DNA of 64,000 nt from Nannocystis sp. (GTDB taxonomy: Bacteria > Myxococcota_A > Polyangia > Nannocystales > Nannocystaceae), in the NCBI GenBank assembly GCA_016712315.1, contig JADJRG010000017.1, positions 558,001 to 622,000 of the forward strand, written 5' to 3'. A model generated the notes under the pieces. That model had not been told where the DNA came from. It searched no databases and worked only from the letters and a program-made list of their open reading frames with translations. The translations under genes were made by a program, and so were the position numbers. Of the stretch, positions 50,516 through 58,249 are shown in pieces; within the stretch, counting starts at the first letter, position 1; every line of letters begins with the position of its first letter.

Positions 50516-50977
50516 ATGCAGGCGGAGCCGGCGACAGCGGGTGAGGGCGTGGATCGGCGCGGCGCGCGGGCGCGCTGGCACCTGCGCCTCGGTCTTTGGT
50601 CGTTGGCGCTGTTCGTGACGATGGGGGTCGCGCTCGAGGCGCTGCACGGCCTCAAGTGGGGCTCGTACGTCGATGTGGAGGCGTCGACGCGGCGGCACAT
50701 GTGGACGCTGGCGCACGCGCACGGCTCGTTGCTCGGGCTCTTGCATGTGGCGCTCGGGTTGGCGATCGAGCGGAGGCTGCTGGCGGCTGGGCGGGCGCTG
50801 ACGGGGGCGAGCTGGCTGCTGCTCGGGGCGAGCGTGGCGCTGCCGGCGGGGTTCTTTCTCGGCGGCTTGTGGTTCCACGCGGGGGACCCGGGGCTGGGGA
50901 TCTTGCTGGTGCCTCCCGGCGGGATCGCGCTGGCAGCGGCGATGGTGCTGGCGGCGCTGGCGTGCGAGCGCGGGTGA
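50516..50977 (+). CDS. Four-helix integral membrane protein, unknown function
   Basis: A 153-residue protein from ATG 50516 with about four transmembrane helices (LGLWSLALFVTMGVALEAL; AHGSLLGLLHVALGLAI; ALTGASWLLLGASVALPAGF; GIALAAAMVLAALAC). Conserved-looking loop residues HAHGS and LWFHAGDPGLG include His that could bind heme or metal, but no family is recognised. An in-frame ATG at 50456 would add 20 unconserved residues. The downstream gene is convergent (five bases between stops). Confidence 0.72.
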   Translation: MQAEPATAGEGVDRRGARARWHLRLGLWSLALFVTMGVALEALHGLKWGSYVDVEASTRRHMWTLAHAHGSLLGLLHVALGLAIERRLLAAGRALTGASWLLLGASVALPAGFFLGGLWFHAGDPGLGILLVPPGGIALAAAMVLAALACERG

Positions 50978-50982
50978 GCGCC

Positions 50983-51648
50983 TCAGCGGCCGCGCCAGAG
51001 ATCGCGGAGCGGATCGGTGAGCGCTAAGACGTGCTGCCACTGTTGGAGGTGACGGGTGGGGTGGTCTGGGAGGGCGTCGAGGGTCTGGAGCTTGCCTCGG
51101 AGCTCCTCGGCCATGCTGTCGGCGAGGGCGAGCAGATGGAGGGTGCGGGCCGCGCGGCGATAGGGGCGCCACTTCCAGCGGACGAGCGCGAAGGCGAGCG
51201 CGGCGCCGAGGAGGAGGACGAGGGCCGAGGCGCGGTGGGCGGTGGCGAAGAGGAGGTAGAGGCCGAGGCCGATGAAGACGCCGACGACGCCGGAGATCAC
51301 GGCGCTGAGGCGGCGCTCGGCGGTGTGTCGGCGGCGGAGGAGCTGGGCGGCGCGCAGGCCGAGCAGCTCGAGCTCGAGCAGCGGCTTGACGGAGTAGGCG
51401 TCGAGGGCCTGCAAGGAGCGGAGGGGGCTGGCGGCGACGCTGCTCGAGAGATCGTGGGCGGAAGGCTCCGTGCGGGCGCCGTCGTGGGCGGGCGTGGAGG
51501 CGGCGGCGGGGCCGAGCTCGCGGGCGTCGAGCAAGGTGTCGGCGATGACGGCCTCTTGGATCGCCGCCTCCGCGCGCCGGTGCAGGGTCTGGAGGCTGCT
51601 GACGAGGGAGGGCTGGAGGCGCGCGGCTTCGCGGAGAAATTCGCTCAT
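50983..51648 (-). CDS. Hypothetical membrane protein
   Basis: A 221-residue protein: helical N-terminal half (LREAARLQPSLVSSLQTLHRR), two closely spaced transmembrane helices at about 118-160 (LSAVISGVVGVFIGLGLYLLFATA and ASALVLLLGAALAFALV), and a basic helical C-terminus. No domain recognised. It follows the lipoprotein and DUF4349 genes in the same direction with 25 bases between, so it is probably the last gene of that operon. Function unknown. Confidence 0.72.
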   Translation of the reverse strand: MSEFLREAARLQPSLVSSLQTLHRRAEAAIQEAVIADTLLDARELGPAAASTPAHDGARTEPSAHDLSSSVAASPLRSLQALDAYSVKPLLELELLGLRAAQLLRRRHTAERRLSAVISGVVGVFIGLGLYLLFATAHRASALVLLLGAALAFALVRWKWRPYRRAARTLHLLALADSMAEELRGKLQTLDALPDHPTRHLQQWQHVLALTDPLRDLWRGR

Positions 51649-51673
51649 GAGAGGCGCTGGCGCGGCGTAGCGC

Positions 51674-52276
51674 TCAGGAGGCGGTCGCGGCGGCCGGGGC
51701 GGGGGCGGCGACGGGCGCGGCTGTGGGGGTGGGCGCGTCAGGCCCTGGGGTGCTGAGCCGCGGCGGTTGGGGGCCGCGGCAGATCTTCGAGACGAGCTTG
51801 CAGCCGCGGACCTTGATATCGCCGGCGATCTCGTCGACGCGGGCGCTGTAGCGGGGAGCGTGGGCCTTGTCGCCGGCGAGGTCGAGCACGAAGAGGTGCT
51901 CGTCGGTGGGGAAGACGACGACGATGAAGAACTTGGGCTGGTCGTCGCCGGGGGCGGTGTAGTCGAAGTCGAAGCGGGCGCCGACGACGCCGTTGGCGGA
52001 GGTGACCGGCGCCTGGTCGATGAGGCGGTAGCCGCGAGGGGCGAGCTTGTTGACGAGGTCGACGCTCCAGTAGCCGAGGGTGCCGCCGCGGACGTTGCTA
52101 AAGACCGAGAGCTTGAGGCCGACGTTGTCCTGGGCCTTCATCCGGACCTCGCGCTTGTACGCGCTGACCTCGACGAAGCCGTCCGGCGGGGCGAGCTTGT
52201 AGGTGGCGCAGGCAGGGGCGCAGGCGAGGGCGGCGAGCAGAGGAAGGACGGGGCGAGGGCGCGTGATCAGAGGCAT
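51674..52276 (-). CDS. Lipoprotein of unknown function
   Basis: A 200-residue lipoprotein from ATG 52276; signal peptide with lipobox APAC (about Cys22, just before ATYKLAPP). The mature part is a single alpha/beta domain (SVFSNVRGGTLGYWSVDLVNKLAPRGYRL) followed by a Pro/Ala-rich tail with PTPTAAPVAAPAPA. The sequence is reminiscent of small envelope lipoproteins that accompany DUF4349 genes, but I cannot name a family. Start is five bases after the DUF4349 stop, so the two are almost certainly co-translated. Confidence 0.75.
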   Translation of the reverse strand: MPLITRPRPVLPLLAALACAPACATYKLAPPDGFVEVSAYKREVRMKAQDNVGLKLSVFSNVRGGTLGYWSVDLVNKLAPRGYRLIDQAPVTSANGVVGARFDFDYTAPGDDQPKFFIVVVFPTDEHLFVLDLAGDKAHAPRYSARVDEIAGDIKVRGCKLVSKICRGPQPPRLSTPGPDAPTPTAAPVAAPAPAAATAS

Positions 52277-52281
52277 AAAAA

Positions 52282-53196
52282 TTATCTCCACTCCGTGGCT
52301 TCAACGCCGAGGCTGTCGACCCAGGGGAAGGGATCGTTGCTCGAGGGGATGTTGTTGACGGGGCCGCGCTCTTCGACCCGGACGGTGAGGGTCGAGTAGC
52401 CGATCAGGCTCTCGAGCATGCGGAGGCGGCCGAGCGCCTGCTCGAGCTCCATGGTGACGCGGTCGAGGGCTTGGCGGACGTGCAGGGCCTCGTCGACGGT
52501 GCGGGCCTTTTTTAAGAGATCGAGGAGCTGGGCCTGGGTGTCGCGGAGGACGCGGATCCGGCTGTTGAGATCGACGTACTCCTCGGTGACGTCGCGAGCG
52601 TCGAGGGAGCGGTGGGTGACCATGCCGAGGTTGCCGACGCTGTTCATGAGGCCGCGCAGGCGCGGGGCGGGGATCCGCAGGACGTAGTAGCCCTCGGACA
52701 TCGATTGGATGTAGCCGCCGGTGTCGAGCGCGAGCGCCTCGATCTGCTTCATCGCTTCGTCCTTCTTGAAGACCGAGAGGTGGAGCTCGGCGATGTAGAT
52801 GAGCTGGCGCGCGACCTGCTTCTGCGGCTCGCTGCTGGTGTCCGCGGGCTCTCCGGGCTTGAGGGCGGGGCTCGGCGGGGGCGGCGGGGCCTCGACCTTG
52901 GCGTTGGACGGCGCGGCGCCGCCGGCGAGGCCGCCTCGTGAGGGCGAGGGCGCGGCGGGCTGCGGCGAGGGCACCTCTTCAGGGGGGCTGTACGAGGTGT
53001 CCACCACCTCCTTCCTCATGTCGTCGCCGTCGTAGCTGGCTTCGGCGTACGACTCGCCGGCCGCCATGTCGCCGCCGTAGCCGCCAGGGGATGGGGCGCT
53101 CTCGCGGGAGCTCTTGGCGCACGCAGGCAGCAGCGCGGCGGCGAGGACGAGGACGAGGGCGCGGAGGGGGAGGTAGGTCGCTCGCACGTACGGCAT
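52282..53196 (-). CDS. DUF4349 lipoprotein
   Basis: A 304-residue lipoprotein from ATG 53196: signal peptide with lipobox LLPAC (about Cys25), a long Ser/Pro/Ala-rich disordered tether (30-130), and a DUF4349 domain (about 135-285) with ELHLSVFKKDEAMKQIEALALDTGGYI, IPAPRLRGLMNSVGNLG and a central coiled coil (LNSRIRVLRDTQAQLLDLLKKARTV). DUF4349 proteins are envelope proteins of unknown role, usually with one C-terminal membrane helix; here that helix is absent and the lipid anchor is at the N-terminus. It leads the operon with the lipoprotein and membrane protein downstream. Confidence 0.88.
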   Translation of the reverse strand: MPYVRATYLPLRALVLVLAAALLPACAKSSRESAPSPGGYGGDMAAGESYAEASYDGDDMRKEVVDTSYSPPEEVPSPQPAAPSPSRGGLAGGAAPSNAKVEAPPPPPSPALKPGEPADTSSEPQKQVARQLIYIAELHLSVFKKDEAMKQIEALALDTGGYIQSMSEGYYVLRIPAPRLRGLMNSVGNLGMVTHRSLDARDVTEEYVDLNSRIRVLRDTQAQLLDLLKKARTVDEALHVRQALDRVTMELEQALGRLRMLESLIGYSTLTVRVEERGPVNNIPSSNDPFPWVDSLGVEATEWR

Positions 53197-53240
53197 GGTA
53201 CAGGCTCCCAACGCGCCTTGCAGGGCGGCTCTTACAGGGG

Positions 53241-53266
53241 GAGAGGCGCGCAGGGGCGCGCCTCTC
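53241..53266 (-). terminator. Hairpin after carF
   Basis: Perfect 11-base arms GAGAGGCGCGC (53241-53251) and GCGCGCCTCTC (53256-53266) around an AGGG loop, 25 bases past the stop of the CarF-like gene. No T run follows; a factor-assisted terminator or 3'-end stabiliser is likely. Confidence 0.5.
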
Positions 53267-53290
53267 GGGGGTGCGCGCGCGGTGTCGGAG

Positions 53291-54070
53291 CTAGGCCGCC
53301 GCGTCGGTGTCGGCGTCGCTCGTCGCGCCGAAGTCGACGGGCTCGGCCTTGCCGATCAAGGGCTCGAGCAGGCGGCCGAGGGGGGCCTGGATCCGCTCAA
53401 AGAGGCGGGTGCGGGCGAGCACGGGGTTCAAGAGGCCAGAGGTGATGCAGTAGTACGTGTCGTAGGGCGGGGTGTGGTGGCGCTGGTGGACGGTGGGCGA
53501 GAGGATGAGGCCGGTCGCTTGCAGCGCGCGCAGCCAGCGAGGGCGGCGTGGCAGGTGTGACCAGCGGTGGAACTGGTTGGTCAAGAAGATGCCGAAGAGG
53601 AAGAGCAGCATGAAGGCGCCGAAGGCGAGGCCCAGCACGGACGTCGCGACCGGGACGAAGTAGTAGGTGGCCGCGGCGAAGGGCACGCTGATCAGGCAGT
53701 TGGCGCCGTTGACCTCGAGGAAGGAGTGACGGGTGATCGCCTCGGGATCGACGTGGTGCTCGCGGAAGGTGCGGAAGACGACGGGGCCGAGGAAGGGGGT
53801 GCGGATCGAGCCGAAGTTGTCGGCGAGGAAGTGGACGAAGCCGGAGATGAAGTCCGCCCAGAGGTAGCCGCCGACGGTGGCGATCGGGAGGATCCACCAG
53901 ACGTGGTCGCCTGCGCCGCTGAGGCCGAGGAGGACCTCGCGGGCGAGCAGGCCTTGAAAAAGGAAGTAGGCGAGCAGCGCGGCGAGATCGAGGAGACGGA
54001 GGGCGAGCGAGCCGCTCATGTCGAGCTCTTGGCGGTCGCGGATCGCAGCACCTGACGGCGGCGTAGACAT
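53291..54070 (-). CDS. carF: CarF/PEDS1-type plasmanylethanolamine desaturase
   Basis: A 259-residue membrane protein with about four helices and the His-rich signature of the CarF/TMEM189 (Kua) family: FVHFLADNFG, FREHHVDPEAITRHSF, NQFHRWSHLP and SPTVHQRHHTPPYDTYYC. In Myxococcus xanthus CarF makes the vinyl-ether bond of plasmalogens and so is needed for light-induced carotenoid synthesis through singlet-oxygen signalling; the human homolog PEDS1 has the same activity. All conserved His appear present. The start is ATG 54070 or ATG 54019. Upstream TAGCAT sits as a possible -10. No carotenoid or alkylglycerol genes adjoin it. Confidence 0.92.
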   Translation of the reverse strand: MSTPPSGAAIRDRQELDMSGSLALRLLDLAALLAYFLFQGLLAREVLLGLSGAGDHVWWILPIATVGGYLWADFISGFVHFLADNFGSIRTPFLGPVVFRTFREHHVDPEAITRHSFLEVNGANCLISVPFAAATYYFVPVATSVLGLAFGAFMLLFLFGIFLTNQFHRWSHLPRRPRWLRALQATGLILSPTVHQRHHTPPYDTYYCITSGLLNPVLARTRLFERIQAPLGRLLEPLIGKAEPVDFGATSDADTDAAA

Positions 54071-54218
54071 AGAGGGTGGATGCTAGCCGCGAAACGCGTG
54101 CGCGTCGCGGCGCTGACGTCACCACGTGGGCCGCGGCGCGGCGCGTAGGCTGTCGCAGGCGCGGCGCTGACGAAATCGAGCGACGAAGAGCATTGTTCGA
54201 CCCAGGCGGGGCCGATTC

Positions 54219-54248
54219 TTGACGCGCGGAGACGCGATCGGCTAACTA
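54219..54248 (+). promoter_or_regulatory. Weak promoter candidate before GST
   Basis: TTGACG (54219-54224) matches five of six -35 bases, but the best -10 at 18 bases (TAACTA, 54243-54248) is poor. It lies 24 bases before the GST start. Reported mainly for the strong -35. Confidence 0.3.
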
Positions 54249-54272
54249 GGTGAGGCGGATCTAGGTCCGTGA

Positions 54273-54965
54273 GTGAGCAAGAGCATGCCCGATTTGACGC
54301 TCTATATGCCTGATCCGGCGTCGATCCGGGTGATCGAGTGCTCGCCGCCCTCGTGGATGGTGCAGCTCGCGCTCGAGGAGAAGGAGCTGGACTACCAGGT
54401 GCGCTCGCTCTCGTTCGCCGCGGGCGAGCACCGAAGCCCCGAGATGCTCGCCCGTAACCCGCGCGGGACGGTGCCAGTGCTCACCGACGGGCCGATCGCG
54501 GTGTACGAGACGCTGGCGATCGTCGAGTACCTCGAGTTCGCGTACCCGGCGGCGCCGCTGCTGCCCAACACCAACCCGCTGCGGGCGCTGGCGTTGACGC
54601 GGCTGCATGAGTCCAGCCACCTGAAGACGGCGGGCATGGGGCTGTTCTCATACTTGATGAAGACGCGCGGCCTCGACTTGGATCCGAACGAGGTGGATCG
54701 CTTGGCGGTGGCCTTCCACGACGAGCTGTTTTACTGGGAGTATTATTATGGGATCTCCCAGTTCGCGGCCGGCTCGGCGCTGTCGTACGCGGACATCTCC
54801 GTGTTCACGTACGTGGCCGCGGCCGCTCACTTGGGGCTGCCGCTCGATGAGCGCTATCCGAACCTCAAGCGCTTCTACGAGCGGATGAAGGGGCGGATCT
54901 CGGTGGTGACGACGTGGCCGCCGTGGAAGCCGACGCCGTACGCGTACCTCGCCGAGACGATGTAG
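54273..54965 (+). CDS. Glutathione S-transferase family protein
   Basis: A 230-residue GST. The N-terminal thioredoxin-fold half has IECSPPSWMVQLALEEKELDYQV, the cis-Pro NPRGTVPVL and the glutathione-binding YETLAIVEYLE; the C-terminal half is all-helical with SALSYADISVFTYVAAA, the N-capping motif. The nucleophile region carries ECS at the Ser/Cys position, but the exact class cannot be told. It may conjugate glutathione or act in stress response or degradation of aromatic/halogenated compounds. Start GTG 54273 or ATG 54285. Confidence 0.9.
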   Translation: MSKSMPDLTLYMPDPASIRVIECSPPSWMVQLALEEKELDYQVRSLSFAAGEHRSPEMLARNPRGTVPVLTDGPIAVYETLAIVEYLEFAYPAAPLLPNTNPLRALALTRLHESSHLKTAGMGLFSYLMKTRGLDLDPNEVDRLAVAFHDELFYWEYYYGISQFAAGSALSYADISVFTYVAAAAHLGLPLDERYPNLKRFYERMKGRISVVTTWPPWKPTPYAYLAETM

Positions 54966-54976
54966 CCCGCGAGGGC

Positions 54977-55483
54977 TCAGTCGACGTCGAGATCCCGAGC
55001 AAGATCCTCAAAGAAGGCCGGGCTGGTGATGAAGGCGGGCCAGTCAACCTCGATGGGGTGCAGGCCGCGGCGGCGCTGGTAGGCGACGACGTCGTCGAAC
55101 TCGCCGTCGTACCAGCCCCAGAGGAAGCGGACGCGCAGGACGTCGCGGCCGCGGGCGCGTAAGGTGCGGATCGTCTCGTCGATCTCGGCTTCGTCGAACT
55201 CCTCGATGATCTGCTCGATCTCGTCGATCAGGACGGCGATGGTGTCGAGGCCGGCCCTCGTCAGCTTGTACCGCTGCTTCTTGCGGTCGATCTCGAGCAG
55301 GCCGTCCATGTGTAAGGCGTCGAGCACGGGCTCGAGCGGGGCGGTCTGCGGGGTGGGTAGGACGGGGAGATCGGCGCCTCCCTTGGCCGCGCCGAGGTCG
55401 ATCATCTTGAGCGCGTAGATCCCGGCGTAGTAGTGGCGCTGCTCTTCGTCGAGGGGCGGGGTGAGTCGGGCGGGCAGGTTCAT
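54977..55483 (-). CDS. Hypothetical protein, winged-helix-like
   Basis: A 168-residue acidic protein. Residues about 25-95 have the look of a winged-helix module (LDALHMDGLLEIDRKKQRYKLTRAGL), followed by an acidic helix (IDEIEQIIEEFDEAEIDETIR) and a C-terminal part with WGWYDGEFDDVV. No DNA-contact residues can be confirmed. It is the last gene of a three-gene minus-strand unit with a second hypothetical and a lipoprotein; order and short gaps suggest a joint role in the envelope or in a conserved myxobacterial process. Confidence 0.75.
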   Translation of the reverse strand: MNLPARLTPPLDEEQRHYYAGIYALKMIDLGAAKGGADLPVLPTPQTAPLEPVLDALHMDGLLEIDRKKQRYKLTRAGLDTIAVLIDEIEQIIEEFDEAEIDETIRTLRARGRDVLRVRFLWGWYDGEFDDVVAYQRRRGLHPIEVDWPAFITSPAFFEDLARDLDVD

Positions 55484-55510
55484 GAGCGTGGGCCGGTGGG
55501 TGGTGAGCGG

Positions 55511-56041
55511 CTAGAGGCGCCGCCAAGCGGGGGCCTGCAGGCTGATCCGGGCGGTGTGAAGATCCCAGGGGGCGCCCTCAGGGGCGTCGAGGTGGGCGAT
55601 GACGTCGCCGAGGGCGTAGTAGAGCGGGCGATCGCCGAGCTCGAGCGGGCGCCGGAGCTCGGCGCGGTAGGGGTTGCAGAGGGCGAGCACGAGGGGATCG
55701 GCGCCGCGGAGCAGGGCGGGGGCGCGGCGACGGAGAAAGAGGCTCAAAGGACAGGTGATCGAGGTGTCCCGATCAAACCAGAACTCGAGCTCGATGTCGG
55801 CGTCGAGCTCGGGGCCGTCGTCGGCGCTGTGGAGGGCGAAGAGGTGGGGGCGCTCGACGCGGAGGGCGGCGCCGCGGGGCTCGTCGATCAGATCGATGCT
55901 CGGCAGGTGAGCGCGGCCGTAGCCGGCGTAGTCGAGGTCAGGCTCGCGGCGCCCGGGCTGAAAGCCGAGCAGCGCGAACGGATCGACGAGCGGGAAGGGC
56001 AGCTCGGCGATGGAGGTGATCGTGGCCGCCGCGCTGCTCAT
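55511..56041 (-). CDS. Hypothetical protein
   Basis: A 176-residue soluble protein from ATG 56041, preceded by GGAGG at good distance. The sequence is beta-rich with segments ELPFPLVDPFALLGFQPG, LELEFWFDRD-like strands and LGDRPLYYALGDVIAHL; no family recognised. It lies 25 bases after the lipoprotein stop and 27 bases before the winged-helix-like gene, so the three form an operon. A region upstream to 56116 is open in the frame but has no start with support. Confidence 0.75.
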   Translation of the reverse strand: MSSAAATITSIAELPFPLVDPFALLGFQPGRREPDLDYAGYGRAHLPSIDLIDEPRGAALRVERPHLFALHSADDGPELDADIELEFWFDRDTSITCPLSLFLRRRAPALLRGADPLVLALCNPYRAELRRPLELGDRPLYYALGDVIAHLDAPEGAPWDLHTARISLQAPAWRRL

Positions 56042-56066
56042 CCGCGCCTCCGCTGGTGAGGTGAGG

Positions 56067-56828
56067 CTAGGACTCGAGGCGGATCCGCTCGCGGGCGCCG
56101 CGATCACGCAGGCCAAAGCGGCCGCCGCCGAAGCCGCCGCTGCGCCGCGGCGCAGACGAAGGGGTGCTGCCCTTGGAGCCCCACGACGAGCCCTTCGCGC
56201 CGTAGGAGCGGCCAGAGCCGGAGCTCTTGGCGAACTTGCCCGGGTTCTGGGCGCGGTAGCTGCTGCGCTGGCTGGCGAGCTGGCCGCGACGCGCGGGCGA
56301 GGTCGTGTAGCCGGCGGTGTACATGGGCATGTACCCAGGCATGAACATGCGCGAGATCATGCTGCCCATCGCCATGCCCATCATGATGTCCCAGACCGGC
56401 GAGTGATAGCTGGCGTAGGCGCCGTGGCCGCTGATCTGGTACTTGGCGGCGTCTTGGCTGGTGACGTCGCGGCGGAGGGAGAAGATCTTCTCGCCTTCGG
56501 CGGCGGCGCCGTCCTCGTCCTTGTCGAAGAAGCCGGTGACGACTTGGGTGCGCTCGTCGAGGTCCTGCACGCTGACGCTGATGATCTCGTCGCCCTCGTA
56601 GATCTCGTTGACGCGGCGCTCGAAGTCCTCTGGACCCTCCGCGGCGAGGTAGGCCTTGCCGACGGCGTCCCAGTCGATCGCGACGTTGGTGTTCTCGGTG
56701 ACGACCCAACGATCGGTGGGGCTGGGGCCGCAGGCGGGCAGGGCGCCGCCGACGGCGAGGGCGGCGGTGAGCGCGAGCACGCGCGTCAAAGAGGTGGGGC
56801 TCGGCGAGGAGGTTTTTTCTTCAGGCAT
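56067..56828 (-). CDS. Lipoprotein with Ser/Gly/Arg-rich tail
   Basis: A 253-residue lipoprotein: signal peptide with lipobox ALPAC (about Cys33, then GPSPTDRW). The mature domain (40-135) has VVTENTNVAIDWDAVGKAYL and a strand-helix pattern without known family. A Met/Gly-rich segment (about 150-175: MMGMAMGSMISRMFMPGYM) looks membrane-interacting, and the last 75 residues are Ser/Arg/Gly-rich and disordered (YRAQNPGKFAKSSGSGRS). It is the first gene of the three-gene unit. Unusual composition suggests interaction with a surface or polymer. Confidence 0.8.
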   Translation of the reverse strand: MPEEKTSSPSPTSLTRVLALTAALAVGGALPACGPSPTDRWVVTENTNVAIDWDAVGKAYLAAEGPEDFERRVNEIYEGDEIISVSVQDLDERTQVVTGFFDKDEDGAAAEGEKIFSLRRDVTSQDAAKYQISGHGAYASYHSPVWDIMMGMAMGSMISRMFMPGYMPMYTAGYTTSPARRGQLASQRSSYRAQNPGKFAKSSGSGRSYGAKGSSWGSKGSTPSSAPRRSGGFGGGRFGLRDRGARERIRLES

Positions 56829-56969
56829 GTCGACGTGGCTCCGGGGCCGCTCTTAGGCCGCCAGGAGCGCTGGCGAGCGTAGGCGGGTCCCTGATGGCGG
56901 TCAAGGATAGCGACCGAACAGAGGGCGGCAAGGGGCGCTGCGACGAGCGGCGCGCGCCTGTGCTGGCGA

Positions 56970-58139
56970 TCAATCCTGCCAGTCGGCGATGAAGACGTTG
57001 GTGTCGCCGCGGGCGGCGCCGCCGCGGTTGGAGGCGAAGACGAGGCGCGCTCCGTCGCGGGTGAACATCGGGAAACCATCGAAGGTGGGCTCCGTGGTGA
57101 TCTGCTCGAGGCCCTCGCCGTCGTCGCCGATCATGTAGAGATCAAAGCCGCGCCCGAGCGGGTCGCCGAGGTTGGTCGAGAAGATGATGCGGCGGCCGTC
57201 AGGGTGGAAGTAGGGGCCGAAGTTGGCCTTGCCGTTGCGGGTGATCTGGCGCTGGTCGCTGCCGTCGGCGTTCATGACGAAGAGCTCGAGGCGGGTCGGG
57301 CGGACGAGCCCCTCGCGCTGGATCTCGCGGTATTTGGCGAGCTCTTCTTCGCCCTCGGGGTGGTTGGCGCGGTAGACGAGGCGGGCGCCGTCGGGCGAGA
57401 AGAAGGCGCCGCCGTCGTAGCCAGGGGTGTGGGTGAGGCGGCGGAGATCGCCGCCCTCGAGGTCGACGCTGTACAGCTCAGGGTCGCCGTCGCGCGTGCT
57501 GGTGAAGACGATCCGATCGCCGCGGGGGGAGATGGTCGCCTCTGCATCGTAACCTGGCCCTCCGACCAGGAGCGTCGGATCGCCGCCGCCGGCAGGGGCG
57601 GTGTAGATGTCGAACTCGTCGTAGAGCTTCCAGACGTAGCCGTGGCTGCGATCGGGCGGGGGTAAGCAGCCCGGGTCGGCGGCGTGGGTGGAGGCGTAGA
57701 GGAGGCGCTGATCGCCGGGCAGGTAGTAGGCGCAGGTGGTGCGGCCGCGGCCTGTGCTGACGAGCTGGGTCGCGCCGGTGGCGAGATCGAGGGTGTAGAT
57801 CTGGTCGCAGTCGCGGCCGTCGCGGGTGGACTGGAAGACGAGGTGCTGCTCGTCGACCGAGAAATAGGCCTCAGCGTTCTCGCCGCCGAAGGTGAGCTGA
57901 CGGAGGCCGCGGAGGTGGCGCTCGCCCTCGCGGATCAGCGCCGCGGCGTCTTCGACGCCTTGACGCGCAGGCGCAGGCGCGGCGGCGGCAGGCGCGGCGG
58001 CGGCGGGCTCGGCGTGGACGGGCTCGGCGGGCATGGGCTCCGCCGGGGCTTGTTTGGCGGGCTGGGGCGCCGCGGGCTGGGGGTTGCAGGCGAGGAGGAG
58101 GGGCGCGAGGAGGAGGGCGCGAGGTGCGTGGTGGCGCAT
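56970..58139 (-). CDS. PD40/TolB-like beta-propeller lipoprotein
   Basis: A 389-residue lipoprotein from ATG 58139: signal peptide with lipobox LLAC (about Cys18), a Pro/Ala/Glu tether (20-65), then seven PD40/WD40-like blades of the TolB C-terminal type (ISPRGDRIVFTSTRDGDPEL, FSPDGARLVYRANH, FHPDGRRIIFSTN, FTRDGARLVFASN). Such propellers bind peptides or sugars and often act in protein sorting or sensing. The frame is open upstream to 58229, but that part reads as antisense of the divergent gene's leader. The gene diverges from the GPH transporter (110 bases). Confidence 0.9.
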   Translation of the reverse strand: MRHHAPRALLLAPLLLACNPQPAAPQPAKQAPAEPMPAEPVHAEPAAAAPAAAAPAPARQGVEDAAALIREGERHLRGLRQLTFGGENAEAYFSVDEQHLVFQSTRDGRDCDQIYTLDLATGATQLVSTGRGRTTCAYYLPGDQRLLYASTHAADPGCLPPPDRSHGYVWKLYDEFDIYTAPAGGGDPTLLVGGPGYDAEATISPRGDRIVFTSTRDGDPELYSVDLEGGDLRRLTHTPGYDGGAFFSPDGARLVYRANHPEGEEELAKYREIQREGLVRPTRLELFVMNADGSDQRQITRNGKANFGPYFHPDGRRIIFSTNLGDPLGRGFDLYMIGDDGEGLEQITTEPTFDGFPMFTRDGARLVFASNRGGAARGDTNVFIADWQD

Positions 58140-58249
58140 GCGCGGGGATGATACCAGGGCTCGGCTGCGGGCCTCAGCGACGCGGCGATGGCGGTGCCTG
58201 GCTTCTACAGAGAAATTGGCGGCGCGCAAAGTGTGGCAGGCTGGTGGCC

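Noticed and set aside
54219..54248. Strong sigma-70 promoter before the GST gene
   Set aside because: Only the -35 is good; the -10 matches poorly, so it is kept as a weak candidate only.
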